Part shown: in pieces, positions 7,018 through 14,415 of the stretch
Position numbering within the stretch: position 1 is the stretch's first letter
Layout: each line of letters opens with the position of its first letter
Assembly (NCBI GenBank): GCA_003233075.1
Contig: QIKQ01000363.1
Span: forward strand, 1 to 15,511
DNA from: Gammaproteobacteria bacterium
GTDB lineage: Bacteria > Pseudomonadota > Gammaproteobacteria > SZUA-21
Reading direction: 5' to 3'
Length of the DNA: 15,511 nucleotides
Program-made: the position numbers and the translations under genes
Notes under the pieces: generated by a model
The model's database searches: none
The model's input: only the letters and a program-made list of their open reading frames with translations
What the model was told of the DNA's origin: nothing

Positions 7018-7185
7018 ATGAAGTACCTATATTTTAAATTAATCTTGATTACCATCTTTAGTCTAATCGCAACTAGAAGTTTTGCAATCGGCCAAATTTC
7101 AGCGATAAATGCCAGCCCAAGCACAATCAAAGGTGGCGCTAAGGCAAGTGTTCTGAAACAGGTAATTACTTGCACACTCAATTAG
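7018..7185 (+). CDS. short exported peptide or truncated exported protein
   Basis: A 55-residue product. An earlier in-frame ATG at 6955 exists, but the ATG at 7018 has a GGA about six to nine bases upstream and opens directly into a clear signal peptide (MKYLYFKLILITIFSLIATRSFA), so 7018 is preferred. The mature part is only about 32 residues, beginning IGQISAINASPSTIKGGA. That segment resembles the first strand of bacterial Ig-like surface domains, where 'S.SPS.I.GG' patterns are frequent, which suggests the remnant of a longer secreted protein that was cut short. It is the only plus-strand gene among minus-strand neighbours. Could be a real small peptide. Confidence 0.35.
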   Translation: MKYLYFKLILITIFSLIATRSFAIGQISAINASPSTIKGGAKASVLKQVITCTLN

Positions 7186-7277
7186 TTTTTTAGTAATCAC
7201 TACTAGGCTTAATAGTTCGCTTAATACAATAAATATTATTAACATATTTCATTGTTTATCGCTTTACTCTGTTTCAC

Positions 7278-7724
7278 TCACACTCCAATATCTTGTATCT
7301 CTAATTGCATATATCGGCTCCAAATCTCATTTGGCAACCATGAATCAAGCAAAACATGAGAGCACTTTTCTTTGTTGTAACCTAGGACTAAACGAAAATA
7401 TTGATAAAGAAAGGCAGAAACTCGATAATTTTTGCTACAATGAATCCAGCATTTTTTTCCCTCAAACAAACGCATTAAACTAAAAAAACTTCTTAAATGC
7501 ATAGGTTTAGGGTTATCAAAAGGAACCGCTATTTGGAAATAAAACATCCCCAGATCTAGAATTATTTGCACTTCCTTAGCTAACAACTTGTCAGAACTAG
7601 GCATAGCAAGATTAATCACCAGCTGAAAGCCCGCGTTATGTATTTTCGAGAATTCCTCGATTTTCGGTCGCCCGGAACTTGAGATAGTATCCGAAACGCA
7701 AAGGTAATTTAAAATTTTATCCAT
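7278..7724 (-). CDS. PTP-like / dual-specificity phosphatase family protein
   Basis: A 148-residue soluble protein of the bacterial protein-tyrosine-phosphatase-like family related to DUF442/TIGR01244 proteins. The N-terminus 'ILNYLCVSDTISSSGRPKIEEF' matches the family's 'L.VSD.I.T.GQP..EQF' opening, followed by 'GFQLVINLAMPSS'. The active-site loop reads H-C-S-K-N-Y-R-V-S-A-F, with nucleophile Cys96 and phosphate-binding Arg101; the four-residue spacing between Cys and Arg is normal for this family, unlike the CX5R of classical PTPs. Asp70 in 'VPFDNP' is a candidate general acid. Substrate unknown. It lies 29 bases after the preceding minus-strand gene and is probably co-transcribed with it. 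Confidence 0.8.
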   Translation of the reverse strand: MDKILNYLCVSDTISSSGRPKIEEFSKIHNAGFQLVINLAMPSSDKLLAKEVQIILDLGMFYFQIAVPFDNPKPMHLRSFFSLMRLFEGKKCWIHCSKNYRVSAFLYQYFRLVLGYNKEKCSHVLLDSWLPNEIWSRYMQLEIQDIGV

Positions 7725-7753
7725 TAAGCTCAGATACGACTTTTTAGAAATAA

Positions 7754-8029
7754 CTACTTTAATTTCTTTAAAACTTCAAATGCTAAATAACCAAAGGTTT
7801 CACCTACTCCGGGCTCTTTGGCAGACACCTGAGTTGCATCGGTGATATCGTTCCAAGTATCGACCTTATTAAGATGATGTGTATTGGGATCCACTTGAAC
7901 CGCATATTGAAAAAACTTTTTTGTCCGAGTTAACCAGCAGCCTATGAAATTTTCATCTGGCCCTCGATCTACTACAAAGGAATTAAAAATTAAAATTCCT
8001 TTATTCGGACTCAAATCGTTTCCATTCAA
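7754..8029 (-). CDS. small conserved-looking protein with a doubtful 5' end
   Basis: The minimal frame uses TTG at 8029 and gives 91 residues, with no ribosome site. The same frame is open for another 26 codons, up to a stop at 8108-8110, and that extension reads like protein (KNEIEKYAQRYLTLKSRC, then NWPDELL) but has no ATG, GTG or other usual start. An ATG at 8111-8109 in the neighbouring frame would join it after loss of one T, and a third frame (LKEQNDLEK) would join it across the A6 run at about 8098-8103. So the real gene is probably about 120 residues and either frameshifted or started unusually. The visible part holds 'GILIFNSFVVDRGPDENFIGCWL' and ends 'FEVLKKLK'. No family recognised. 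It precedes the phosphatase gene by 29 bases. Confidence 0.5.
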   Translation of the reverse strand: MNGNDLSPNKGILIFNSFVVDRGPDENFIGCWLTRTKKFFQYAVQVDPNTHHLNKVDTWNDITDATQVSAKEPGVGETFGYLAFEVLKKLK

Positions 8030-8193
8030 TAATTCATCGGGCCAATTGCATCTACTCTTAAGCGTTAAATAACGTTGTGCGTATTTTTCTATTTCGTTTT
8101 TTCTAAATCATTTTGTTCTTTTAGATTCGTGATATTAACTCTTTTAAAGTTAGTTTATGAATTCCCTAAAAAACACACCACGACTTAATTTAT

Positions 8194-8242
8194 ATAGGTA
8201 CTTAGATTTTAGTCACATATATCTAATTTGCACCTATTTTTT
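8194..8242 (+). terminator. AT-rich hairpin followed by a T-run
   Basis: Arms ATAGGT..TTAGAT (8194-8207) and ATCTAA..ACCTAT (8221-8237), then a run of six T (8237-8242). On the plus strand it has the form of an intrinsic terminator, but no plus-strand gene precedes it. On the minus strand it lies about 35 bases after the dioxygenase gene and lacks a T-run. It may still end that transcript or stop antisense reading into it. Confidence 0.35.
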
Positions 8243-8276
8243 GTACTTATTGCTGCATTAGCTAGCAAGTAATTGC

Positions 8277-8921
8277 TTATACTTTACTTAATATGATTGA
8301 ATACAAATATTTCGTTTTATCCTTCTTATCTTGTTTGGCGATCATATGCTTTTGCTCAGCTAGATTTTTCTTCGATAATAGCAAATCACTCGTATTAAGC
8401 GCCTCACCAGGAAAGTACATTTGCGTTATAATCGCGTGGTATGTCTGCTTTGATATTTTAAAATGTATATGAGGCGGTCGAATCCAATCAGCAGAAGCCT
8501 GATAGGCACCGGGAACAATAGTCTTAAATTTAAAACCACCTTGCTTACCGCTAAGTACAATAGCCCAGCCCTGGAAATTTGGGTCTAAAGCAGCTTTATT
8601 CGGATCATGTGGATGCCGGTAACGACCTACAGCATTTGCTTGCCAAAGCTCGATGCTTGCACCTTCAATTGCTTGGCCTGAGGTATCAACGACTCTTCCT
8701 TGAATTGTCACTATTTTGCCTTTGGCTGTTCCTGATTGACCGCTAATCTGAGTCAAATCAAAATCCTTGTCTTTTTGTGCTGTGATCGGGTAAAAAGGAC
8801 CTTCAACTTCTGCAGGTGTGGGCAGTAATTGTGAAACAGATTTAGAGGAGCTATTGCAGCTACTCGCGATTAGGGCACCAGCAGCACCTAGTAAAAATTG
8901 TCGTCTTGCAATTTTTTTCAT
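8277..8921 (-). CDS. Tat-exported intradiol ring-cleavage dioxygenase-like lipoprotein
   Basis: A 214-residue protein of the intradiol dioxygenase family (protocatechuate 3,4-dioxygenase / catechol 1,2-dioxygenase fold). All four iron ligands are visible: Tyr101 in 'GRYRHP', Tyr140 in 'VPGAYQ', and His151 and His153 in 'RPPHIHF'; Arg148 fits the catalytic arginine. Before them come 'EGPFYP' (40-45) and the 'GRVVDTSGQAIEGASIELWQA' strand pair. The N-terminus carries a twin-arginine signal (RRQFLLG) ending in A-S-S-C, so Cys22 is probably lipidated. Export of the folded, iron-loaded enzyme agrees with Tat. It is shorter than PcaH and has no PcaG partner here, so it probably works alone; substrate is unknown. 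GAGG lies six bases before the ATG. Confidence 0.88.
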   Translation of the reverse strand: MKKIARRQFLLGAAGALIASSCNSSSKSVSQLLPTPAEVEGPFYPITAQKDKDFDLTQISGQSGTAKGKIVTIQGRVVDTSGQAIEGASIELWQANAVGRYRHPHDPNKAALDPNFQGWAIVLSGKQGGFKFKTIVPGAYQASADWIRPPHIHFKISKQTYHAIITQMYFPGEALNTSDLLLSKKNLAEQKHMIAKQDKKDKTKYLYSIILSKV

Positions 8922-9007
8922 ATTATCCTCGGTTAATAAGCTATAGAAGTGAACTTCAATTTAAGCACGCGCTAAATGAACCCCCGCTTAATGTAAAACT
9001 ATCCGTC

Positions 9008-9787
9008 TTAAATCGAAATAACGCCTTGTAGGTATTCAGCGCATTTTCCTGCTATTTTCACCCGATCTTGTTCTAATTCGATTTCAACAATTCCACCTCG
9101 TTGCGAAACCTGCTTCGCTAACAAATTACTCTTATTTAAACGTTCCGACCAGAGTGGCGCTAAATAAGTGAAAGCAGATCCAGTGACGGGATCTTCATTT
9201 ATACCATATTTGGGCGCAAAAAAACGAGTCACAAAGTCATAGCTTTTGCTTTTGGCGCAGATTGAAACACCGCGTAATTCACACTTTAACAATAACTGCA
9301 AATTTGGGTTAGCATTAATGATTTTCTCCTCATCGTCAAACAACAACACATAGTCTTCCGCTTTAAAACATTCGACTGGTTTCTCGGTAAAAGCCTGCCC
9401 TAAAAAAGCTGGCAATTCACAAACGACAGGAAAGACTCTTGGGAAATCCATTTGTATACGATCGCCAATTCTTACAACTCCTAATATTCCAGAACGAGTT
9501 TTAAATTGAATTTCTTCCGCGAAATCATCAATATGAGAAAATATGACATGAGCACTTGCCAATGTAGCATGGCCACATAAATCCACTTCACAACTAGGTG
9601 TAAACCAACGTAAGTCGTAAAATTCATTTACCTTAACAAAAAATGCAGTTTCTGATAAATTATTTTCCAGAGCAATGTTTTGTAAGTCTGAATCCGGCAG
9701 CCAAGCATCCAAAGGACAAACTGCCGCAGGATTGCCTTCAAAAACTGAATTAGCAAAGGCATCAATCTGGTAAATTGTAATTTCCAT
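9008..9787 (-). CDS. PhzF-family isomerase-like protein
   Basis: A 259-residue cytoplasmic protein of the PhzF (diaminopimelate-epimerase fold) family. The N-terminal 'ITIYQIDAFANSVFEGNPAAV', the catalytic-region 'ALENNLSETAFF' (Glu46 as the PhzF general acid/base), 'DLCGHATLASAHV' and 'EDPVTGSAF' are the classic family blocks in the right order, and the length is normal. A frame extension to a TTG at 9832 would add 15 unrelated residues; I chose the ATG at 9787 because family members begin exactly there. There are no phenazine genes nearby, so it is one of the many stand-alone PhzF-like proteins with unknown substrate. The dioxygenase gene follows after 86 bases. Confidence 0.9.
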   Translation of the reverse strand: MEITIYQIDAFANSVFEGNPAAVCPLDAWLPDSDLQNIALENNLSETAFFVKVNEFYDLRWFTPSCEVDLCGHATLASAHVIFSHIDDFAEEIQFKTRSGILGVVRIGDRIQMDFPRVFPVVCELPAFLGQAFTEKPVECFKAEDYVLLFDDEEKIINANPNLQLLLKCELRGVSICAKSKSYDFVTRFFAPKYGINEDPVTGSAFTYLAPLWSERLNKSNLLAKQVSQRGGIVEIELEQDRVKIAGKCAEYLQGVISI

Positions 9788-9943
9788 GTTGCTTGTCTCT
9801 GAGAATAAACAATAGATGTGACATCCTAACAAATAAAATTATATATTCGTATAAATTTATCAAATCTTACACGAATGTAAAAAATATTAGACATGGAAAA
9901 ATGGGTTTTAGATTTGAAACTAAATTTAACAAATATAATTAAA

Positions 9944-10372
9944 CTAAAGATTAACCAAATTAAATTGATCTGAAATATAATTCTGAATTTGATGTCTAAA
10001 TAGATCTATTTGTTTATTTTTGTATAGCTTAGTCTCACTAGCCCCCCAGACAACCCCAGGCCATGCCGGGTCAGTTTTAAAACGACCTACTACATGAATA
10101 TGTAATTGCGCCACGATATTGCCAATAGTTGCAATATTCATTTTGTCCGCATGGTATTCATTAAGAATAAGCTTGGATACGGCATTAATTTGACTAAGCA
10201 GCTGATGCTGCAAGCTCTCTGGAAGATTGCTAAACTCGATTTCATTAGTTTTTGGAACTATGATCAACCAGGGGTAGTAAACATTGTTCATTAGCAATAA
10301 CAAACTGATGTCTGACTCGGCAAGAACAATACAGTCACTCTTCAGTCGCGCGTCTAACTCAAATTTTGACAT
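9944..10372 (-). CDS. HIT-family nucleotide hydrolase/transferase
   Basis: A 142-residue protein of the histidine-triad superfamily. The N-terminal half ('CIVLAESDISLLLLMNN..YPWLIIVPK') is the usual strand pair, and the signature reads Q-L-H-I-H-V-V-G-R (89-97). The middle His of the HxHxH triad, the nucleophile, is kept as His91, as is His93, but the first His is Gln89. This Q-LHIH form followed by 'TDPAWPGVVWG' appears familiar from a proteobacterial subgroup, so I expect it to be active on nucleotide phosphoramidates or dinucleotides, though substrate is unproven. The start ATG has only a weak ribosome site. It begins 27 bases after the preceding minus-strand gene ends, so the two may be co-transcribed. 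Confidence 0.87.
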   Translation of the reverse strand: MSKFELDARLKSDCIVLAESDISLLLLMNNVYYPWLIIVPKTNEIEFSNLPESLQHQLLSQINAVSKLILNEYHADKMNIATIGNIVAQLHIHVVGRFKTDPAWPGVVWGASETKLYKNKQIDLFRHQIQNYISDQFNLVNL

Positions 10373-10398
10373 AATACATATTAATAAGTATAGGGCAC

Positions 10399-10881
10399 CT
10401 ATTTTAACTTACTATTAGTAACAGCGCGATAGCTTTGAATTTTGTAGTGTATCTTATTTTTTACTGGCTTATGGCCATCAAGGGTAAACAGCATGAATCC
10501 CCTAGAAAAAGGACTATTTAAGTTATTTATTTTTATTCCCGAATCTTTTGCTGGCCTTTTAATGACTAACAAAAATGACAATGTATCATACTTGAAGTAA
10601 CCAATTTCTGCCTTCAGGACTTTATATTTAATGAGACTATAGCTTTCTATCCAAATTCCTTTTTCGACATTCATTAAGGGTATTCGATTCAAATACTTCG
10701 CTAAAACTCGCACACCACTAGGGCCAAGTTCTACAATCGGCATCTCCAAAATTAGATTGTTATTAGGCAAAAATGCGCTTGTTTCAATATTTTTTACTGA
10801 TTCTGCGGAAACTGCGGTAGCAAAATGGAAAACAACAAAAAACACGAAACAATTTATTGACGACATCTTCTTTGCGGTCAT
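10399..10881 (-). CDS. exported protein of unknown function
   Basis: A roughly 160-residue protein with a signal peptide: from the ATG at 10881 it reads MTAKKMSSINCFVFFVVFHFATAVSA, with a likely cut after AVSA. A second Met six codons in (10866) is also possible, and an upstream TTG at 10899 less so; GGA about nine bases before 10881 decided the choice. The mature part is about 135 residues without cysteine and with many beta-strand-like stretches ('NLILEMPIVELGPSGVRVLAKYL', 'TLSFLLVIKR', 'GFMLFTLDG'). No family recognised. It precedes the HIT gene, and an operator-like inverted repeat lies about 50 bases upstream. Confidence 0.65.
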   Translation of the reverse strand: MTAKKMSSINCFVFFVVFHFATAVSAESVKNIETSAFLPNNNLILEMPIVELGPSGVRVLAKYLNRIPLMNVEKGIWIESYSLIKYKVLKAEIGYFKYDTLSFLLVIKRPAKDSGIKINNLNSPFSRGFMLFTLDGHKPVKNKIHYKIQSYRAVTNSKLK

Positions 10882-10909
10882 AAAATAAGTCCAAAACAAT
10901 TAAGAGCTG

Positions 10910-10949
10910 ATTATATTAGAATATGTTAAAATTGATCGTATACATCAAT
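10910..10949 (-). promoter_or_regulatory. candidate promoter with overlapping operator-like repeat
   Basis: On the minus strand a TATAAT box (10910-10915) lies 28 bases before the start of the exported-protein gene. At the expected -35 position is an inverted repeat ATTGATCGTATACATCAAT (10931-10949: arms ATTGAT and ATCAAT around seven bases) rather than a good -35 hexamer. A poor -35 overlapped by a palindrome is a common arrangement for a regulated promoter. Which factor binds cannot be told. Confidence 0.35.
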
Positions 10950-11060
10950 CCTCGCTAACTATTCATTATTCTAGCAGAATCCAGCCAGTTTTCATTTGTA
11001 TTAGTACATATAATCTTTGTGGCTCTTTAATAGTAATTTTAGCTTAACTAAGTTGCCAAA

Positions 11061-11564
11061 CTAACTATTATAGTATTCACAAAATCGTTCTATTCGTTTT
11101 CGGTTCACACCGAAATCATTGCGACCAACTCGTGACTCTGATCTAAGCTGAATCAATCTCAGCTTAACATCAATTCTAAGCTCAAAATCGTCAACGAATC
11201 GAAACCATTTTGATTTAAAAGTAGCTGACACATAATGGCTATTATGAAAAACAACTTCGCCATTCATTTGCTGAATTATATTTTGTATATGCTCTATTTC
11301 ATTTACAGTGCCGATCGCCTGCAATGGCTTAACATACACTTTCGGTTCACTATTAAACTCACTGCAAACGCAATTATATTTTCCTAAACAGGCGTGCAAT
11401 TTATTATCCAGGAGACCTTTACTCTGTCCTTGCCGTGATGAAATTGCTTTAAATATGAAGATTATAATAATAAGAAATAAAGCTAGGGCGATAGTAATAA
11501 TCAGATAATTTGTCATTTTAGGATTAGCGGACTCATCAGTTAATAGATAATAGTTGGCTAGCAT
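11061..11564 (-). CDS. DUF1499 family membrane-anchored protein
   Basis: A DUF1499 protein. The conserved domain runs from about residue 58 ('CLGKYNCVCSE') through 'YVKPLQAIG' to the very typical end 'FRFVDDFELRIDVKLRLIQLRSESRVGRNDFGVNRKRIE'. The family is widespread and of unknown function. Before it is one membrane helix (about residues 19-40, 'YLIITIALALFLIIIIFIF'), so it is anchored in the membrane with the domain on one side. The ATG at 11564 gives 167 residues, while the ATG at 11516 gives 151 and begins just before the helix; neither has a strong ribosome site, so the start is open. It is divergent from the DUF4349 gene across 141 bases that must carry both promoters. Confidence 0.85.
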   Translation of the reverse strand: MLANYYLLTDESANPKMTNYLIITIALALFLIIIIFIFKAISSRQGQSKGLLDNKLHACLGKYNCVCSEFNSEPKVYVKPLQAIGTVNEIEHIQNIIQQMNGEVVFHNSHYVSATFKSKWFRFVDDFELRIDVKLRLIQLRSESRVGRNDFGVNRKRIERFCEYYNS

Positions 11565-11705
11565 TTACTACTTATCTCAAAATAAGTTAAGTACTGATTA
11601 AAAATCATATGCTAATTTTACGTATTTTTTACTAATTAAAATAACAGCTCATGATAACATTTCTAAGTTCTTATTCTAGTGTATTGCACACGGAGATCCT
11701 AAATT

Positions 11706-12677
11706 ATGAAAAAGAAAATCATCAAGGGAATTATTATCGCGGTCAGTATTTTTATCGCCATGCTAATATTTCGCTATATCTATGGTCATATTAAGTATCC
11801 TGACGGTCAAACTACTCAATATCGACCCGGCACTTATCTTTCTAGTTTTAATTTAAACAGAAAAAATATTGCGAACTATAAACGAAAAGGTTTTTCCAAA
11901 TTCTCTAAGGGTGGGAAATCGCATGTACCAGCACAAGATATTTCGTCCGGTAAATACGAAAAAGTTGGCTCTATGGTAACTCAAACTAAGAAATTTAATA
12001 GAGATGAGAAAAACATATACAATATTATCACTGAAAATAAAGCAGTCGTTCAATTTGAGCAAAAAACTGGTCTAAAAGAAAAAAGTAACCGTCTACTCAA
12101 ACTTGGTATTGGCGTCAATCCCGCAAAATTTGAAACTATGATTGCTAAAATCAAGAAAGTTGGGAAATTAGTTTCTGCCAAAGTCGTTAAAACTGAAAAA
12201 ACCAACGAATATAAGAAGCTTCAAGCAAAACGTATATCTCTGGAAAAATCTCGAGCAGCTCTATCCAAATATCGAGGTGTCGGTAATAAAGTAAAAGAAC
12301 TCATTAGCCTTGAGAATCGAATACTTGAAATTGAGAATCAAATCCAATCCTTTGGTGTTCAACTGGGTGACTTTGACAATGAGCACGAATTTGTAACCAT
12401 CAAATTTGTTCTTGTCGAACTTAAAAAAGTGGAAACGACACATAAAATTCCCGTGTCGCAAAGAATGAAAACGGCACTGGAATGGACGATAATCTATTAT
12501 TACAAGCTAATCAACATAGCATTTTTAGTGATGGCGACACTATTTATCCTACTTGCATTTATTTTTGCGATTGTCCTATTGATCGAAAAACTAAAAATAG
12601 TTAAATTCAATCCAATACAAATAAATCTAGGCAAACCTGAGACTGAAGATATGGATCAAGATAAAGCAGATAAATAG
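11706..12677 (+). CDS. DUF4349-domain membrane protein
   Basis: A 323-residue protein with two membrane helices, at about 5-25 and 268-296, enclosing a long basic, helix-rich region. Residues 85-242 match DUF4349: 'EKVGSMVTQTKKFNRDEKNIYNII', 'LLKLGIGVNPAKFETMIAKIKKVGKLVSAKV', and a coiled coil (about 165-225) rich in K, E and L ('YKKLQAKRISLEKSRAALSK', 'LISLENRILEIENQIQ'), ending in 'FVTIKFVLVE'. In this family the region is extracytoplasmic and the C-terminal helix anchors it. Members are often lipoproteins; here an uncleaved N-terminal helix replaces the lipobox. Function unknown. GGAG ten bases before the ATG supports the start, and a strong terminator follows. Confidence 0.85.
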   Translation: MKKKIIKGIIIAVSIFIAMLIFRYIYGHIKYPDGQTTQYRPGTYLSSFNLNRKNIANYKRKGFSKFSKGGKSHVPAQDISSGKYEKVGSMVTQTKKFNRDEKNIYNIITENKAVVQFEQKTGLKEKSNRLLKLGIGVNPAKFETMIAKIKKVGKLVSAKVVKTEKTNEYKKLQAKRISLEKSRAALSKYRGVGNKVKELISLENRILEIENQIQSFGVQLGDFDNEHEFVTIKFVLVELKKVETTHKIPVSQRMKTALEWTIIYYYKLINIAFLVMATLFILLAFIFAIVLLIEKLKIVKFNPIQINLGKPETEDMDQDKADK

Positions 12678-12691
12678 TAAAACATAAGACA

Positions 12692-12727
12692 TGCCCGGTG
12701 TCATTTGACTGCCGGGCAGTTTATTTA
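12692..12727 (+). terminator. intrinsic terminator between convergent genes
   Basis: A GC-rich stem (TGCCCGG at 12692-12698 and CCGGGCA at 12712-12718) followed by GTTTATTT. It lies 14 bases after the DUF4349 stop and directly abuts the stop of the converging minus-strand gene, so it may serve both. The stem is clear; the T-run is interrupted. Confidence 0.75.
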
Positions 12728-13224
12728 GCTCGATTCATATATTTTACAAAATTATCCAGAATTCGACTCATTTCCTTATATTGAAATAGAGTAGCAGTAG
12801 TGTGAATAATATAAACTATTCTTCCGATCCGTTTAGTTTTTCGAATATAACACTTTTTTGAATGCTTACTGGTTTTACGGGCTGGTTTCTTGATGCTCGC
12901 AAATCGAATAATCGCCTTTGCCGAATCTGAATATACCTCACGAATTAGAGTATACCGATAATATACCCGTTTAAAGCCTTTGACGGATTTCTTTGACTTT
13001 ACGCTTTGACGATGGACATTCGCGCGATTACTAATATTTGGATCACAAAAATCAAATGAATATATCACTCGTTTAAGACTTGCATAATGCCAACTTGCTA
13101 ACGCTTTGTTAGAGACTATAGGGGATTTTGGGACTATCGACTTGGCGAATGAAGAAAGAGAAATAATTAGCAAAACACTCGTTACTCCAACAATAATATT
13201 TGCTTTCATATGTGGCGCTGACAT
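12721..13224 (-). CDS. very basic exported protein of unknown function
   Basis: A 167-residue protein with a signal peptide (to about residue 27, '..SLSSFA') and an exceptionally Lys/Arg-rich mature part, with clusters such as 'KKPARKTSKHSKKCYIRKTKR'. Cys60 and Cys125 are the only cysteines of the mature chain and could form a disulfide. No domain is recognised. An AAGGG ribosome site six bases before the first ATG favours it over the Met five codons later. The gene begins 13 bases after the small membrane-protein gene and so is co-transcribed with it. The high charge suggests binding to an anionic partner, but this is a guess. Confidence 0.65.
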   Translation of the reverse strand: MSAPHMKANIIVGVTSVLLIISLSSFAKSIVPKSPIVSNKALASWHYASLKRVIYSFDFCDPNISNRANVHRQSVKSKKSVKGFKRVYYRYTLIREVYSDSAKAIIRFASIKKPARKTSKHSKKCYIRKTKRIGRIVYIIHTTATLFQYKEMSRILDNFVKYMNRAK

Positions 13225-13237
13225 AAAAACCCTTAAG

Positions 13238-13477
13238 TCAATTTTGCAATGCAGCTATGCTGGCTAGAATAATGCCGATTAGAGTAAAAAGCAGTCCAAA
13301 ACGGCCCACATTTAGATACCCAGCTGACATACTTACATGAGTTACTGGCTTGTCATTGACAAAGACACTATCCGACACCTCAATTTTTAAGCCTCTAAAA
13401 GACATCAAAGCTAGCATTAGAGCGCCGAATACTTGAAATGCCAAAGCGATAATAATAAAAATATTTGAATCAATCAT
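13238..13477 (-). CDS. small two-helix membrane protein
   Basis: A 79-residue protein with two membrane helices (about residues 5-25 and 58-76) joined by a polar loop ('LKIEVSDSVFVNDKPVTHVSM') long enough to form a small strand pair. GGAG six bases before the ATG makes the start secure. The end of the AAA-type ATPase gene is 49 bases upstream and the next gene begins 13 bases downstream, so the three probably form one transcript. Function unknown. Confidence 0.7.
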   Translation of the reverse strand: MIDSNIFIIIALAFQVFGALMLALMSFRGLKIEVSDSVFVNDKPVTHVSMSAGYLNVGRFGLLFTLIGIILASIAALQN

Positions 13478-13526
13478 AATTACTCCACGGTCATAAATTA
13501 TATTTAAAACTTTAACTACACAATAA

Positions 13527-14324
13527 CTACAAGCGCCTTAAATAATTTTCTGGATTATTCAGAAATGATCTCGTTAATGAAACATGCTCTACATCATCGT
13601 ATGCAATCGGGCTTATTGAATCACTTTCAAATGACAAGATTTGCGCATCAGGATAAGCCATTAATATGGGTGAATGAGTTGCGATAATAAACTGACAGGA
13701 CTTCTCAACCATTTTCTTAATTAGGCTTAATAGAGCTAACTGCCGCTGCGGTGATAAAGGCGCCTCTGGCTCATCAAGTAAATACAAACCTTCAGGTACT
13801 AGTCGAGACTCAAAAAGTTGCAAAAAGCTTTCACCGTGAGAATAACCATCAGCATCCTCGCCGTATCGATTACGCAACGCCCTATGCTGACCTTTTGCTA
13901 CGCCGGCTGCCAGCATTCGTGCATATCCGCTAAATTTCTCTTCGTACTCTGATTCTAAATCCCTTAAATCCTGAACTTCAGACTTAACGCGTTTTATAAA
14001 GCCAAAAAAATCCTCGGCGCGAAAAAAGAAACCACGTTTTGGCCGACGGTTCCTTATAAAACGAAAATGTGACGCCAATTTTCTCACATTATCCAAACTA
14101 GGATCGGAATCGAGTTGATCTGAGCCTACACTTATCGCGTTCATTCCAATAGCGAGAGCTTCGATAATAGTAGACTTACCGGACCCATTTTCACCCACAA
14201 AAATACACACTGGCGAATCAAATTTGATATTCTTAAAGTTGCTTACAATTGGAATATTAAACGGAAAGCTATCATCTCGTTTTATGCTTGCGTCCTTGGT
14301 TTCAATTGCTCGTAAAAAAATCAT
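13527..14324 (-). CDS. AAA/ABC-type ATPase (COG3910-like predicted ATPase)
   Basis: A 265-residue soluble ATPase. Walker A is G-E-N-G-S-G-K-S-T (44-52), the ABC-like signature is 'SHGESFLQLF' (about 162-171), Walker B plus catalytic Glu is 'LYLLDEPEAPLS' (about 179-190) and the H-loop is 'FIIATHSP' (about 212-219). The short signature helix and lack of a transmembrane domain place it with the predicted ATPases of COG3910 rather than with transporters. No nuclease (TOPRIM, HNH) domain is fused or adjacent, so it is not an OLD-type defence protein on present evidence. Length is normal for the family. It is divergent from sirB2 across 91 bases and is first of a likely three-gene transcript. Confidence 0.88.
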   Translation of the reverse strand: MIFLRAIETKDASIKRDDSFPFNIPIVSNFKNIKFDSPVCIFVGENGSGKSTIIEALAIGMNAISVGSDQLDSDPSLDNVRKLASHFRFIRNRRPKRGFFFRAEDFFGFIKRVKSEVQDLRDLESEYEEKFSGYARMLAAGVAKGQHRALRNRYGEDADGYSHGESFLQLFESRLVPEGLYLLDEPEAPLSPQRQLALLSLIKKMVEKSCQFIIATHSPILMAYPDAQILSFESDSISPIAYDDVEHVSLTRSFLNNPENYLRRL

Positions 14325-14415
14325 ACTTTTAATATATTGTGAGGTTAATTCAGTATTAATTTTCGGATAAATAAGTAATAATAACTACCCTCTACTTTAC
14401 CAAAAAAGAATTATT

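Noticed and set aside
6936..7181. Minus-strand 81-codon hydrophobic frame opposite the short exported peptide
   Set aside because: Its hydrophobic stretches are the complement of the signal-peptide coding region; it lacks a ribosome site.
9788..9832. N-terminal extension of the PhzF-like protein from a TTG start
   Set aside because: The added residues do not match the family, whose members begin at the ATG at 9787.
10077..10112. HIT protein as inactive because the first His of the triad is Gln
   Set aside because: The middle (nucleophilic) and last His are present and the Q-LHIH variant appears to be a normal subgroup feature, so loss of function is not implied.
13527..14324. ATPase as part of an anti-phage system
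   Set aside because: It has complete ATPase motifs but no fused or adjacent nuclease, and its two downstream genes are a small membrane protein and a basic exported protein with no defence-family marks.
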